Source: Perognathus longimembris pacificus (Eukaryota; Chordata; Mammalia; Rodentia; Heteromyidae). Taken from it: 64,000 nucleotides of DNA. This document shows positions 12,011 to 25,572 of the stretch, one piece after another; position 1 is the first letter of the stretch, and each line of letters starts with the position of its first letter. A model generated the notes under the pieces. It saw only the letters and a program-made list of their open reading frames with translations. It ran no database searches and was not told the DNA's origin. The DNA is taken from the NCBI RefSeq assembly GCF_023159225.1, contig NC_063172.1, forward strand, positions 58,400,828-58,464,827. Direction: 5' to 3'. Made by a program: the position numbers and the translations under genes.

Positions 12011-14844
12011 AGCCCTGAGTGACAACATGTGGACAGCCCTCACCTCACTCTCACAGGTGAAACAGCCTTGCTTGTTGGGTGCTAATAGTTGTTTCCTCCA
12101 CAACCCTTCTTCTTTCTTTCCTTCACAAACCCTAGCTTCACCCCAAGTGCACTAACTACAGTTCTTCACAAGACTTCTCTGCAAAGTTAGTAGAGGAGGC
12201 TTCTGTGCATGTGGAGCCTGCTGGAGGAAAATGAATTTGAATTCACTGAGGACGTGGATCGGGGTAGGGAGTCTTTTCATTTGCGAGGAGCCATCTGGCT
12301 ATTTGTTATATCACTCATAGGCCATACCAAATGATCAATAGTGGCAGCCAGCCACGGGAAGGCAGAGTGAAGCCTATGTGTGGGTTCCAGTGATTCTGCA
12401 GGCTCTATACCGCCCAGTCTAGCAATCCATCCTCTCAATTCCTTGTCTCACCTCCTCAGACAATTCAGTGTACCATTTCCCGCTTAGGTGAATTTAAGTT
12501 CTGTCTCTAGTAAGGGAGTTTAAAAGCCTTGCCATTCAACAAGCATAACCAAGGACCAGAGAGGAGAGAACACATTTTCAGACCTATGTAATTGTTCTAT
12601 ATGTTGCCACATTTTCCCTCAACACAATCCAATGATTGACCCTCTGTAGCCCATTTACAGCTGAGTCATTTGCCAGTACCGCGTGGCTGGTAGGAGGTAG
12701 AAGGGTACACACGGCTGGAATCCTGCCTTTAACTTCCGTAGTCAATGCTCTTCTCTCATCTCCAGAGGCATCAAGCCCTTGCCACTGACCTGCCCAGAAA
12801 TGAGCTATTCCTAGATGAACTAAACACAAGCCGCTGCCCTGCTGTTGGTCATGGGGTGCCATTCCGTTGGTCACGGGCTACCATTCCATTGAGAGCTACG
12901 GTCTAGAGCTCAGGGTGCCCACCACTGCTGGAAAGCCGACTCTTGCTGTCAGTGGCAGTATCATTTTGTCATCTGAAAGAACTTACAACTTTAAATGTTT
13001 CCTTTTCTTGAAATGTGTAATCTGCTGAGGCTTCCAGGATGTATTTGGCTGGAGGTCCAAAACAACTGTTTGACACATTGCAGAATGTATTAGCGCTTCT
13101 CCAGAGAATAAGAAGTACATTCAATGAAGCTTACTGCCCCTGCCCCCAGGCCACCTCCCACAAAAGCTGCTTTAGGAACCAGTACAACCATTTTTAAGAA
13201 ATACTTTTCCATGACAATGTTCTTTCTTGAAATATTACATCTGGTCCTCTGCCAACTGGAGATCTAATGTAACCAAAGATCTTAATCCAGCTTGAGAACT
13301 AAATTCACTGAAAACAGAAAGAGAAACAGGACAAGGGTGCTGTTTGCATTCCGACTAGGAAATAAGATCTGACCCAGTACAGATCTGGGAAAAGCTCCCA
13401 CCAGAGCTGTGCAAACCTTGTTTCATGATAGGAAGTCTGGCTTGAGAAAGAAACTGCTCTGCCTCTCAGTCTGACAAGATGGAATCTTTCCTTTCCTGAT
13501 GTTCACATATTAATTCCCCAAGCAGGCTTGGCTAACAAACAGTGCTGGCCAGGAGGGAAGGATGAAAGTTCTGGGGAGGAAATGGAGACCATGTGAGGTG
13601 CTGGCTTTCATCAGTGAATCCACTGTGAGTCATGGGTTGTTGTTGTTTTTTTTCTTTCCCTCTCCATTTGTTCCAAACGCCAAACTGCTTGAGCAAGACA
13701 AATTAAAACTTGGGGAAATTACAAAAGACAAAAAAAAGTTACAAAAGACTAAGAAAAAAAAAACAGATATAATCCTTGGATTGCCAAATAGTACTTGGCA
13801 CTTAAGTAAAACCTGTGTCCACATTGAAGCCGTGTTGGAAATTCCAAAAGGATGTTATTGATGAAGAGCATTACTATAGTGTTAAAAAAGAGGAATAAAA
13901 TAGTCTTGAAAAGTTAAAAAAAAAAAAAGAAAAACCAATGTCAAGATGTTTCTGTGTTTTCAAACTACTAAAGTTTTAGAAAGAATTTTTTAAAATCTTC
14001 CCTATGCCTTTATTGAAATACAGAAGAACATTCTCTATTACCTATTTGTATAAAAATAATGAACGCTTTTTATGAACCAATTCTGAACTCTAACTTGATA
14101 TCCTTGATTTTTGCATTAATTCCTAAGATCATAAATATCAACACTGAGTTTCATGTCCATAACAAGTAAGTTGCAAGAGGCACTTGTCATCATATCATGT
14201 ATTATCTGATATGAACACTTTGTCCAGCTGAATAAAGAGTAAAGAGATATCTTGATGGCCTCTGTCTTACTATCAACCTATAGAGACAGACCTGCCTCTA
14301 CCTGGTTTCCTATAGTAGCGATGTAGTGTTAAAATGAAGGCATCTGAACGCCTGACACCTCCCTCTACTGTATTTGTCTTTATTCAGAATTCCCTGGAAA
14401 GGGGCACACCATGTCCCAGAGGGCTACTAGAGTTGGTCAGGGGAAAATGTGGCTGAGAGCCTATGTGTGGTCATCATAGGAAGGACTAAGTGGGGGAAGG
14501 CAAGTAGGTTAACTGGCTGCTTTGAAGCATTTAAGGGGAGTTTACATCTGAAGGGTATCTCTAGCCATCTGGAATCTGACTGCAGGGTTAGGTCAAGGGG
14601 ACAGTGGCCTAGAGTGTGACAGTTGGAGGCATGTGCTCTTGACTGATTGGTTTGTATTTGGAAAGTACACTCACGAATGAGGTATCTCTTGCTTTCTCTG
14701 ACAACTGGCTGGCCTGACCCTGGGATCAGTAGATCCTCCAAAATCAGCAAGGCTCCAGGAGGTCAAAGCATCAGATCCTAGAAAACACCTGATTGTATCC
14801 TCACATGAGAAGTGTTCTCGCTTACCATATGTCTTCTTCATGTT
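12011..14844. other. Single-copy-looking intergenic sequence
   Basis: No repeat, exon or RNA gene recognised. Short ORFs (12584-12874, 13562-13861, 14427-14750) lack motifs, and the second depends on poly-A/lysine sequence. Confidence 0.55.
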
Positions 14845-15240
14845 TTAAAATTTTTGCCATTATATTTTTAATTTTTTAGTGTAATTATAAAGGTAATGTA
14901 CAGGGGGATTACAGTTACATTAAGTCAAGTAAAAAGTACATTTCTTTTTGGACAATGTCACCCCTTTGCTTTCTCCAAGTCATTCCTTCCATTCCCACCC
15001 ACAAGTTGTATAGTTCATTTTCAACATTGTGTCCAGTGCGTACCACTGCTACATTTGTTCACCCTTTGTCCTGCTCATCCTCCCAAAGATAGATAAATGA
15101 AGAAAAGACAAAAAGCAAATAAAAACAGCAGCATAGAAAACAACCTCGTGTCTATTTCCTGGGGGTCATTTTAGTAGATATTATATTGTATGATCAGATG
15201 CACATAGGTACTGTGCCTTTGTATGCCTCTCCTAAGATCT
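14845..15240 (-). mobile_element. L1 3' end, minus
   Basis: ATTATAAAGGTAATGTACAG, ACATTTCTTTTTGGACAATG, TCATTTTCAACATTGTGTCC and GTATGATCAGATGCACATAG match 19900-20245 closely, so both derive from the same L1 3' UTR. Confidence 0.85.
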
Positions 15241-15261
15241 TTTTCATTTTTGCATGTTTTT

Positions 15262-15497
15262 AATTTTTTGGTGCTGGTATTGGGGCTTGAACTCAGGTCC
15301 TTATACTCTTGCTTAGTTTTTTCAGTCAATGATAGCACTCTACTACTTGAGCTACACCTCCATTTCCAGCACTTAATAGGTTAATTAGAGATAAAAGGTC
15401 CTCAAATTTGTCTTCTGGAGTTGGCTTCAAGCCACAATCCTCAGATCTCAGCCACCTGAGTAGCTGGGATTGTGGATGTTCACCACTCTATTGGCAC
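15262..15497 (-). mobile_element. B1/ID composite SINE
   Basis: Complement of ID-like tail (GGGGCTTGAACTCAGGTCC), linker GGTTAATTAGAGATAAAAGG and B1 head (CACCTGAGTAGCTGGGATTG). It lies directly beside the L1 3' end at 14845-15240. Confidence 0.85.
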
Positions 15498-16494
15498 TTA
15501 TTCTTTTCCTCTACCCAACTTCTAAGGACTGGAACACCCCTATGCCCTTGTCTGTCTGCAAGGGCAATTCACCAAGTGTGATAAATGCCCCCACTAAGAC
15601 CTATGCAGGTACCTCTTAGGCGATTAAAACTATATTTGTCCTTTCACTCCATAGATAATTGCATTTAATATTAATAGACAAAGATGGGCAGAAATGTCAG
15701 TAATTTAGCATGAATCATGGAAATAGCAGCAACTTAAACCAATGGTCAGTGTTGACAAACCCACACACCTACAGAGCAGCTACACCTAATGCATATCTCT
15801 CAAATGTACTTCTTTTGGAAATTTCAGTCCTTGAAGAGATGTTATTTTGACATTCTGGGTCATCACATATGATGCGTGCCTAAGACACATCTGCTACACA
15901 CGATGAACAAATGGCCTACTGAGCAATGATGTTATGTAGTTGGAAGAGTTGCAACACAATAATCAATCAAAACTGGCTATTTAGCAGATTTTCTTCCAAA
16001 AATAGACTGAAATGAGCTTGTTGCTTCTTGGAAAAGAATTAAGAATATCTGTTTCTTATGATAAAAATCTGTACTTGTAACAGAACACTAAAATTTTGGA
16101 AATATTTATCAGCATCTTGAATCTGATGGCTTCATCTGACATAGTGGTGATCTTAACAAATGTGCTTTTTTGGTAATGTATGAAGAAATGTGTCAGTGTG
16201 TGGAAGCTTTGTATAATTCAGCTACTATCTTCCAAATGACCAAATGTATAATATCATAAAACCTTGCATGAGTTTTAACTATCCATTCCATGGAGAAGAG
16301 AGGTGAATGAATTCTAACATAACAGAATATGAAATGTTAAAGAAGCAATTAACATCTTAAGTTATCACTTGCCAAGGTTGGAAGACCTTTGGTTGTTTGA
16401 AATATTATTACAAAAGCAACTACATATCTCTTCAAGACTAGTTTTCCTCATCTCATTCAATCAGAAAAAAAAAAATTAAGAACATACCACAACA

Positions 16495-16712
16495 GGGCTG
16501 GTGTCACATGCCTCGCTACTCAGGAGGCTACGACCTGGAGGATCATGGTTTGAACTCAGCCTACATAGAAATGTCTGTGATACTACATCTCAAGTCAACC
16601 AGAAAAAAGCTAGACAAGTAGTTTTCTCAAGTGGTAGACAATCAGGTAGGGGCAAGTGAGCCAAGCAGCAGAAAGTCCCTAAATTCAAGCTCTGTTGTTG
16701 GAAATTTATCTA
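16495..16712 (+). mobile_element. B1/ID composite SINE
   Basis: CAGGGCTGGTGTCACATGCCTCG, CTACTCAGGAGGCTACG, a shortened linker and a diverged ID-like tail ending AAATTCAAGC. Confidence 0.75.
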
Positions 16713-16742
16713 TCTGATTGGTTGATTGATTGAATGATATAG

Positions 16743-16746
16743 ATAA

Positions 16747-16796
<50 letters not shown>

Positions 16797-16804
16797 AGAT
16801 AGAT
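16743..16804. repeat. (ATCT)n tetranucleotide microsatellite
   Basis: About 13 ATCT units in a row at 16747-16797, followed by its own inverted end AGATAGATA, which makes a small hairpin-capable boundary. It lies between two SINEs. Confidence 0.95.
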
Positions 16805-16874
16805 AATTAGTATGAAGATCTGTATGAAGTATGAAGATCTTTTAATTAAAAGTATTTGCAAAAACATTAAACAA

Positions 16875-17088
16875 GGGCTAGGAATATGGCCTAGTGGCAA
16901 GAGTGCTTGCCTCGCATACATGAAGCCCTGGGTTCCATTCCCCAGCACCACATATATAGAAAACGGCCAGAAGTGGCGCTGTGGCTCAAGTGACAGAGTG
17001 TTAGCCTTGAGCAAAGAGAAGCCAGGGACAGTGCTTAGGCCCTGAGTTCAAGGCCCAGGGCTGGCAAAAATAAAACAACAACAACACA
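16875..17088 (+). mobile_element. ID-related dimeric SINE
   Basis: Flanked by a perfect 15-bp duplication AAAAACATTAAACAA (16860-16874 and 17089-17103). Near-consensus copy with the A/C-rich tail AAAATAAAACAACAACAACAC. Confidence 0.95.
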
Positions 17089-17679
17089 AAAAACATTAAA
17101 CAATACCATTTGTCAAAGGTTATTTCCTTGAAAAGTTGTTTTTGTATTAAAACTGTTGCTATGTAATAGAATTATATACATATAGTTTGAGGATAAAGAC
17201 AGGCAGTCCCCAGTTATACCACTGTGCAACTTAGTACTTTTTATTTTATGCAAAAGTATGAAGTAAATCTAGTCTCTGTGGTAGAGTCCCTGTCATTATT
17301 TTGCAAAAGAAATATATAGTATTTTGCATCTGTGTTTGGATTTTAAATTTGAATCTTTTTTTTTTCTTTTCAGATTAGCGGTCCAGTACAGTCATAAGCA
17401 AGCTGGAAACCTCATCAACCATGATGATAAGAACAACAAAGAAGAAACAGTAGCATACTGTGTTGAACAGCTGTGGTAGGTACCTAGTGGGATTTTGACT
17501 GACAATCTTTTCAACATAGACCAGATTTATCAGGATGTCAACATCTCTAAGGTCAAAGAGCATCTGTGTATATGTCTTAAGGTTTTCAGATTTCATTTCT
17601 AACAAATAGAAATTAAAGCATTTTACAATAGATTTCTTAATGTCATAGTTACAATTGACATATAGCAAAACTTTTGGTG

Positions 17680-17682
<3 letters not shown>

Positions 17683-17715
<33 letters not shown>

Positions 17716-17970
17716 GTCTGTGTCTGTGTGCTCGCACACATACGCCGATACTTGAGCTTAAACTCGGGGTCTCATGCTCTTGCTTAGCTTATTTGCTGAA
17801 GGCTGAATCCCTACCATTTGAGCCATACCACCACTTCTGGTTTTTTGCTGGTTTATTGGAGGTAAGATCTCATGGATTTATCTGTATGGGCTTGCTTTGA
17901 ACTAAGATCTTCTTATCCCCGCTTCCTTGTAACTAGGATTACAGTTGTGAACTAACAGTGTCCAGCATCT
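17683..17970 (-). mobile_element. B1/ID composite SINE preceded by a TG tract
   Basis: (TG)n at 17683-17711 with CGTG/CTGTG interruptions to about 17731, then the complement of ID-like tail (CTTGAGCTTAAACTCGGGG), linker and B1 head (TGTAACTAGGATTACAGTTG). Confidence 0.8.
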
Positions 17971-18051
17971 TTAGTAGACTTCATTAATTTTTAAGAAAAA
18001 GCCAAAAAAGAATGTGAGGCATTGAGGTCAAAACCCAGTACTCACTGGAAG

Positions 18052-18066
18052 AAGAAAGAAAAAGAA

Positions 18067-18135
<69 letters not shown>

Positions 18136-18240
18136 AAGGAAGGAAGCAAAGAAGGAAGGAAGATAGAAGAAAGAGAAGGAAGGAAAGGAAGGAGGGAGGG
18201 AAGTAGGAAGGAAGGAAGGGAAGGGAGAAAGTGAAAGTAC
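18052..18240. repeat. Purine-strand (GA)n / (GGAA)n tract
   Basis: About 30 GA units at 18071-18132 followed by GGAA/GAAG-rich sequence. It seems to have grown from the A-rich tail of a degraded SINE ending near 18050. Confidence 0.9.
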
Positions 18241-18589
18241 AATATATATATAGAGAGAGAGATCATGACCCTAGAAGTTTGAGAACTGCTGATCTACATG
18301 GTATAACTCCCCTGTTTTTCTGCTTCTGTGTGTATCCATGGCCTTCAGCATTGCTGGGTAGGGGAGGGTAGGTGTGAACTACGGCAGGGCACACTGCCCA
18401 GGAGACCTTCAGAGGACCCACTCTGACATGTTTACTCTTTGTTTACAGGGAGATGTTAATCTGCTAAGCCAACAAATACCTTGGTAAACAATTCTTAAGA
18501 AATTTAACAAGCAAAAATTTGGAGAAAAAAAATGATGCGCCCTTGAATATAATGACTACAATTGCTCACTTTTCCTCCTTCTGTTTCTT

Positions 18590-19225
18590 GTCTCCCTTTG
18601 ATCTGCCCCCTAAAACTTGTAGGCATTGTCTAGTATTCATTTTGATAAATAATGTATTAGTTGTTCAGAGGAGTTAAACCTTTGGATTCCTACCCTAAGT
18701 ATACCATCCTTTAGTTGGTGTGTAAATGCATTGAGTCCTGTATTATCATGCGTATCTGTATTTTATATATGTAAGAGAAAACCTGCACTGTTTGTCTCTC
18801 TGAGCCTGGCTTACTTAACATGATTTGTTTGAGGTCCATCCATTTTTTGGCCAACGACATATTTTTTGATAGATGAATAAAACTCTCTCTCTCTATATAT
18901 ATATATACACATGTATATATATGTATACACACACATATATATATATAATGCTTTCTTGATTCATTTTTCCCTTTTAGGGCATCTGGACTGTTTAGCAAAC
19001 TTGGTTATTGTGAATAGGGCAGCAATGAAATTGGATGTGATGTGAAAATGTCTTTACTGTATCCTGATTACAATGCTCTGCTAGATGCTCAAGAGTGGTA
19101 TCACTGGATCATGGAGACATTCTGTTTATTTTTTGAGAACCCTTCAAAGTGTCATCTAGAGTGGTTGTACTCATTTATATTTTCACTGACATTCTAATAG
19201 GATTGTCGCTTTTTGTCATACCCTT
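18590..19225 (-). mobile_element. Degraded L1 fragment, minus, with an internal TA-rich expansion
   Basis: CTTAACATGATTTGTTTGAGG, TGGCCAACGACAT, TTGTGAATAGGGCAGCAATG and GAGTGGTATCACTGGATCAT are complements of ORF2 motifs in the right order. A TCTC/TA/CA simple tract at 18883-18948 interrupts them. Confidence 0.8.
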
Positions 19226-19884
19226 CATTACCATCCTGCCACAGAGATGGCATGTTTGGCCCCCAGGTGTTCATGCCCTAGAGGCTTGGTCCTCAGTGTG
19301 GTAGGCAGTAGACATAAGCAATCGGGAATTGCCACAGAAATCTCAGCATTCGTGCTGACAGCCCTGGTCCCAGGCTCTCATGACCTGCTTCCTTGCAGGC
19401 TGCAAGTAGCTTGTCCACATCTATGCTTCTAGTTGACTCACATTGTTCTAAGAAGTGACCCATAGATAGGAACCCTGGAGGGAAGTGAAGGCCTGACAGG
19501 AGGTCCTGCTCAAGATGAACTCTGCTCTGAATGTTACTCAGTATCCCCCTGCACCTGATCTAATCAGGTCAAGGTGAAGTACTTCAACACAGAGTTGTCT
19601 TTTGCCCATTACTTTGTCATAAGCCTCATTCTTCATGCTCCTAGCCTCCTGGGTTTTTCCTAAGATACCTAGGTTCACTTGTGGGCAGCGATTCCTGAGA
19701 TACCTTAATTTCTTCACAATATCCATGCCAGGGGCTCATCTAAGGCTTGTTTTAGGGAGGAACCTAGTAGTACAAGTCCCTAAAAATTCAATGAAAGCCT
19801 GCGCCCAGATGGAAGTAATGGTCATATTCATTTTTCCTTCTGAGGCATCCAGAGATGAAAGTAATTTTCTATCTTTTATTAAAA

Positions 19885-20520
19885 AAAACTTTTTATGCTT
19901 ATTATAAAGGTGATGTACAGAGGGGTTAGAGCTATGAGTCGGGAAAAGAATATATTTCTTTTTGGACAATGTCACCCCTTCTTTTGCCCTCTCCATTTCC
20001 CCCTCTATCCTACCCACAAGTTTTACAGTTCATTTTCAACATAGTATGCAGAGGGTACCATTGCTGCATTTGTTCACTCCTTGTGCTTCCATTTCTGTGC
20101 CTCCTCTTATACCCCCAAAGACATATAAACAACATACAGAACAAAAAGGAAACAAAAACAGCAAAAAAGAAAAAAAACTCATTTTCATTTCCTAGAGTTC
20201 ATTTTGATATACATTATTTTGTATGATCAGACACACATAGGTATTATGCCTCACTGTTGCTAAGAGTATCCATCTTCCTTTGGTCTCACTGGGTGTGAAT
20301 GCCTGGAGACCTGTATTTTAGATCCACCTTCCACATAGGAGAGAAAACATTTGTCGCTTATTTCTTTGAGCTTGTCTTACCTCACTTAACATGATTTGTT
20401 CCAGGTCCACTCATTTACCTGCAAATGACATAATATTCTTCTTTCTACTGTCTGTGTAAAATTCCATTGTGTATAGATACATTTTTGGATCTGGATTTCT
20501 GTTCTTATAAACTACACTTA
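19885..20520 (-). mobile_element. L1 3' end, minus
   Basis: Complement of an L1 3' UTR (TTATTATAAAGGTGATGTAC, TTTCTTTTTGGACAATGTCA) leading into the complement of an ORF2 C-terminus (ACATGATTTGTTCCAGGTCC, TGTAAAATTCCATTGTGTAT). Its 3' UTR matches that of the copies at 14845-15240 and, in reverse, 20890-22425. Confidence 0.85.
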
Positions 20521-20889
20521 TCACTGTTTTGCTTCTTGCCTGCAATCTTGGCAAAGAATTGTGATATGTAAGGCAAGATCGACTTAAACACTGGGGTCCC
20601 TGGCCTGAGAAAGGATTAAGGAAGCTCTCTTGAATCACTCTGGCCTCCAGCTTGCAAAGGAACGCCAGGTTTCTACACAGTCCCACCATGAGTCTCTCAC
20701 CAGAGTGCAGCAGAAGTGGTGCTGTGCCCTTGAATGCCAGAATAAGCTAAACTGGCAAAGGTAACTAAAATGCCTTTCCTTCTTTTCTACTTCAAACCCT
20801 CTTTTACAAAACCTGACAAAGGATCTAACTAAGAGTTTTGTCATTTGTCATGGAGATCCATTCATGAACAGATAATTGTATGTGGTGAG

Positions 20890-22425
20890 AGGAGATGGAG
20901 AATCCTTTAAAATTAAGTGTCCAATATACTCACAGTTATCTGATATTTTCTAAGGGAGCCAAAGATATAGAGTGGAAAAAAGACAGCCTCTTCAACAACT
21001 GGTGTTGAGAAACTGGATATCCATATGCAGAAAACTAAAAGTAGATCCCTCTTTGTCACCAGGCACCACTATCAAAATAAATGGATCAAAGACCTAAATG
21101 TCAGACCTGAAACTTTGAAATTACTTTAAGAGGGGGTAGGAAAAATGTTAGAACTCAATAGGAATAGGAAGAAACTTAAAGAGTCCCAGGGGCACAGTAG
21201 ATAGGAGGCAGGACAAATGAGATTACAACAAAATAAAGTTTTTGCATGCCAAAGAACACAGTTACTAAACCTGAATGATAGCCAACAGACTGGGAGATCT
21301 TTACCAGCAATACATCTGACAAAGACCTAATATCCAAAATATACAAAGGAGCTCAAGAAACTAAAGCCCCCAACCCTTGCCAGCCAAAACAATCACTAAA
21401 TGGGCAAAGGAGCTAAGGAGAGACTTCTCAACAGAAGAATGGCAAAAACAATACAAAAACCAAAAATACCTGAGGAACTGCTCATCATCCCTGGCCATAA
21501 ATAGAAGGCAAATCAAAACAACTCTGAAATTCCATCTCACCCCAGTTAGATTGGCTAACAATGAGAATTCTAATGAATGTTAATGGGGATGTGGAGAAAG
21601 CTCATGGCACTGTTGGTAGGAATGTAAGCTAATGTAACTACTTTGGACAGTAGTCTGTAGGTTCTTCAACATAGGTCTAAACATAGACTGTCCCTACAAC
21701 CCAGCCACACCATTCTACAAAGAACATCACAAGCCAGCAAACCATAAAGATCCTTGCACATCCGTGTTCATTGCTGCACTATTCACAATAGCCAAACTAT
21801 GGAAATAGACCAGATGCCCTATAATAGATTAGTAGATTAAAAAAAATGTGGCACCTATTCACATTGTAATTTTACAGAGCCATTAGAAAGAATAAAATTA
21901 TGTCATTTGCAGGGAAATGGGTGGACCTAGAACAAATCATGTTAAGTACAAGCTTAGAGACAAATGGTACATGTTTTCTCTCATATAGAGACTAGATCTA
22001 TATACATGGGACATGATAAATTATGCAGGACTCTATAGGCGTTCACACCCAGTGAGATCAAAGGACACTTACGAGAGGAACAGAAAGGCGCAATGTCTAT
22101 GTGCATCACATAAAATATTACTTATCAAAATGAACTCCAGGAAATTGAACAAGAGGTTTTTGCTTTGTTGCTATTTTTGCTTTCTTTTGGTCTTGTTTAT
22201 CTGTCTTTTGGACAATAAGGGGAGGCACAGAAATTGAGGACGAAAATATGAACAAATGCACTGATACTCACAGAAAATGAACTGTAGAACTTGTTGGTTT
22301 GACGGGAGGAGAAAATGGGGAGAGCACTCAGGAAGGGGTGACATAGTCCAAAAAGAAATGTACTTTACCTAATTGTAATGGTAATCCCCAGCATAACGAT
22401 TTTAAAAAAGAGTTTAAAGATAGAT
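20890..22425 (+). mobile_element. Degraded L1 (ORF2 C-terminus and 3' UTR)
   Basis: CTCTTCAACAACTGGTGTTGAG, AACTGGATATCCATATGCAG, AATGGATCAAAGACCTAAATG, CATCTCACCCCAGTTAGATTGG and ACAATAGCCAAACTATGG follow the ORF2 order, with stops and frameshifts throughout. The 3' UTR (22020-22425) differs from that of the 32844 copy, pointing to another subfamily. Confidence 0.85.
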
Positions 22426-22429
22426 GTGT

Positions 22430-22670
22430 TTAAAGATAAAAAGCAGAATGTAGTTTACCGTGGGTTGGTAGGGTGAGCATGAGAATGGAGAAGCCACTGT
22501 TTAGCAGGCATGGTGCCTGTGTGGAAATGTGGAATAGATTCTGTACATGCAGTGGTTAAGGACTGCACAACTGCACACGGGATGTACTGAAGGCCAATAC
22601 ATCATACACCTAAGAGAGTTGAAATACTTACCTTTCTATTTTACCATAACACCAAAAGAAGAAAGAAAAA
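22430..22670 (+). mobile_element. Ancient L1 3' end
   Basis: AGAATGTAGTTTACCGTGGG, ATACATCATACACCTAAGAG and CTATTTTACCATAAC keep the order of an old L1M-type terminus. Confidence 0.55.
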
Positions 22671-22703
22671 CTGATCAGGCACAACAACTCTTATACTGAC
22701 CAG

Positions 22704-22709
22704 TTTATT
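22704..22709 (-). terminator. Candidate distal polyadenylation signal (AATAAA) of BPNT2
   Basis: A TTTATT on the plus strand reads AATAAA in gene sense. It is the last canonical hexamer before the sequence changes into an old plus-oriented L1 3' end below about 22665. Chosen by position only. Confidence 0.35.
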
Positions 22710-24088
22710 TTTGAGAATTCAAATTTCTTTTGGCAAAGTATGTCCAGAGGCACGGGATAATTATGTCACTGGAAGCAATCACATACTCTACATTTAGTTG
22801 GTCATAGGGGAGTCTCTGGAGGAAAGGCAAAACTGAAAAATAATTTAGTGTGTGTGTAATGATAATCACAAATATTTGCAAAGAAAACTAGCTTATTCAA
22901 TGCAGGGATGAAACACATTCACATGAACAGAAACCCTTTTAGTTCAACACACACTAAATACCTCGTTTGTGCAAGATACTGGGGTTGGATAAAAACACAA
23001 ATATCAGAAGATACAACCCTATCCTTAGAAAATTTATAATCTAGCAACAAATGTATATATAAAAGTGGTATGAGAAATAAGGTCCAAAAACCTGCTCTAA
23101 AACTACAGAACTCATTTCCTAGTGAAGGCTGAAGTTGGGGACCAGTTAAACTTCGTGTTGGTAAGTGCCAGAGAATGCTTAAAAAAAAAAAAAAAAGGCA
23201 AGATATGTCAAGCTAAGTAATAGGTCTAACTCCTCTATGGCTTTAAATATGCAAAAGAAAAGATATTTTTATTTCTCTCACTGTTGACCTATTTTAAGAA
23301 ATGGATTAACAGGAAGGATGGATAAATTTTACAAAGCAAAAAGCTTGAAGAGGAGGAGACACCATTTCATAATTTCAGGGAAGACCCTGAAAAAAAGGGC
23401 CCCCATCAGAGAAGTGACTGGTGGTGCTTCTAATCATCACTGTAAAACATGGTCTCCTTTGTGAGATTACCCACTGAGGTGACAGTCGCCCATTCATGTT
23501 GCCTGTTGATCACTGCACCAATGAAGGTTACACTAGTTGATCTGGGAAGAGAGAAAACCTTTTGTAGGTTAATTCATCTCTTGACTTAATATGACTTCGG
23601 TGCTATACCAAAAAGAAAAAAAAAAGTAAAAACTACAAGAGCAAGTCACTCTGAAGAAAGATGCACTATTTGTATTACACCTTAAAAGAATTTTAATGGA
23701 ACACACAACTAATAAAACATCACAGTTTTGCTTTTGCAATGTACACCAATTACATTAATTCTAATACTTTAGATAACTCTTACACAGTATGTAACAAGTT
23801 GTTTTAATTTTACCATCATCCTTAAAACTTCAATGTTTGGCTTGAACTATTTCAAAGAAAACCATTTAAATGTCAGTTTTCCACAAAATTCATCACTCAA
23901 TTTAAAAAGAAAAAAAAAGTGTTGCCAATGGGAAGCTGGAGTGCATATACCTTCCAGCCTCTAAGACATAAAATTAATTTAACCAGCACCTAGTAAAACC
24001 AAAGCCTCCTTCTGAAGTACAGATCGATTCTTCCTGCCCTCACAGCCAACCAGAATCGTTTTCTTCTTAGGAACTGTTTTGCTATGGC

Positions 24089-24091
<3 letters not shown>

Positions 24092-24148
<57 letters not shown>
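24092..24148. repeat. (CA)n microsatellite in the 3' UTR
   Basis: About 24 CA units before an AACACACA interruption; it would read as UG repeats in BPNT2 mRNA. Confidence 0.95.
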
Positions 24149-25572
24149 ATTTAACATCAATACACAACTGATATGCTACATGAATACAGCTGTTTCTTCA
24201 GTCAAACTGAGACCAGAAGACTAGGGGAAGACATAAATTAGCACACTGAATGATTTACTTGAAAGTAAAATTTGTAAAAATGTCATCCATCCTGGTTTCA
24301 TATTAATTTAAATTAAAAATAAAAAGATGAGTATCATCTCAGACTTATATACATCAAGATGCCAGTTCTTATAAAAATGTTTAGTTGTAAATGTTAGCTT
24401 ATGCAAAAATAATTTCATATCAATTTCAATTTAAATGAATTTCCTACAACTCTAATATTATAAACATTAAAGGAACTTAAATTTTAATGGCAAAAGTTCC
24501 TATTTTCCCCATCTATTAAAAAAAGGTTTGTTTTCCCTTGTTAGCATACAATGCCCTATTATTAAGGCACAACTTTTTTAAAGATAAAAGTGAAATCACA
24601 GATTAGGTTTATTTTATACAGTTCTTCTTGTAGATTATCATTAAATACCTCATAAACTCCATCTATAAACGCGACTGTACTGAGAAGCAAGTGACACATA
24701 GCCAGGGCGGGCCACGTGCGGCTGGTATCTTCCCAGCAGACCCAGCTCCGCCCAGTCAGGCTGTCTCAGGAAGGCAGTCCTCAGGGCGTGCGTGAACCAG
24801 ACAGCAAAGTGCTTTTTCTGGAGCGGCAAGAGGCTGTACTTAGGCCTGGCGATCAGAGGCATTTTTACCCTCATAGTCTAAGTGAAACCCAATTTTTGAG
24901 TTCTGAATTGGAGACAAAGGCAGATCGCAGTAGCCAGGACAAATGCTGGCCTTGCATACCCCCTCAGCTGCCCCCACCCACCTCTCCGCTTCTGCCCTCC
25001 CTCCACCTTCCCTTCCACTGGCTCCACTGACGTCCTCTCACATCATCTCCAACAGGCTTTGAGACTAGCCAGCAAACAGGATGAAGCTGCACAACTGTTA
25101 CGTACAACATAAAAATTATTTTGTTGTATCATTAACACAAGTCATCTCAATTTTACCAATTTGAAGTTAAGAAATACTACAATTGGGGGAAGAGGACAAT
25201 CACAACCCAAAGGTAATTATGGCCACCAGGTAGGAGCTTGTAAGTTCAACTGACATGGAGGTTACATGCATAAAAATGGACACAGGAAGCAGGCTTATTT
25301 ATCCAAACTTACATTTTCTATGTTTACATTTTCAAGATGGCTCGAAAAAAATGCTCTGTAAAGACTTTTCATGTGGTATTAAACTTGTCAATGCAAAGGT
25401 TTGTGTAAAGATCATTTTCCTGCCTTTCTATGGAGTTTGAAATATATGGCCAGCGAGGCACCTTACCAGGACATCTCTTCCTCATGGAAACTGCAGCAGA
25501 GCCTCAGTTCTATAATATGATCTCAGCAGGCAATCGAGAGAAATGGGTACATGTAAAAAATATGAGGGTGAA

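Noticed and set aside
16875..17088. A tRNA gene suggested by A-box and B-box sequences in the SINEs
   Set aside because: The boxes belong to dispersed SINEs with poly(A) tails and target-site duplications; no complete cloverleaf with anticodon arm is kept.
18022..18266. Arg/Glu-rich and Ser/Leu-rich ORFs
   Set aside because: They are translations of the GA/TC simple repeat on the two strands.
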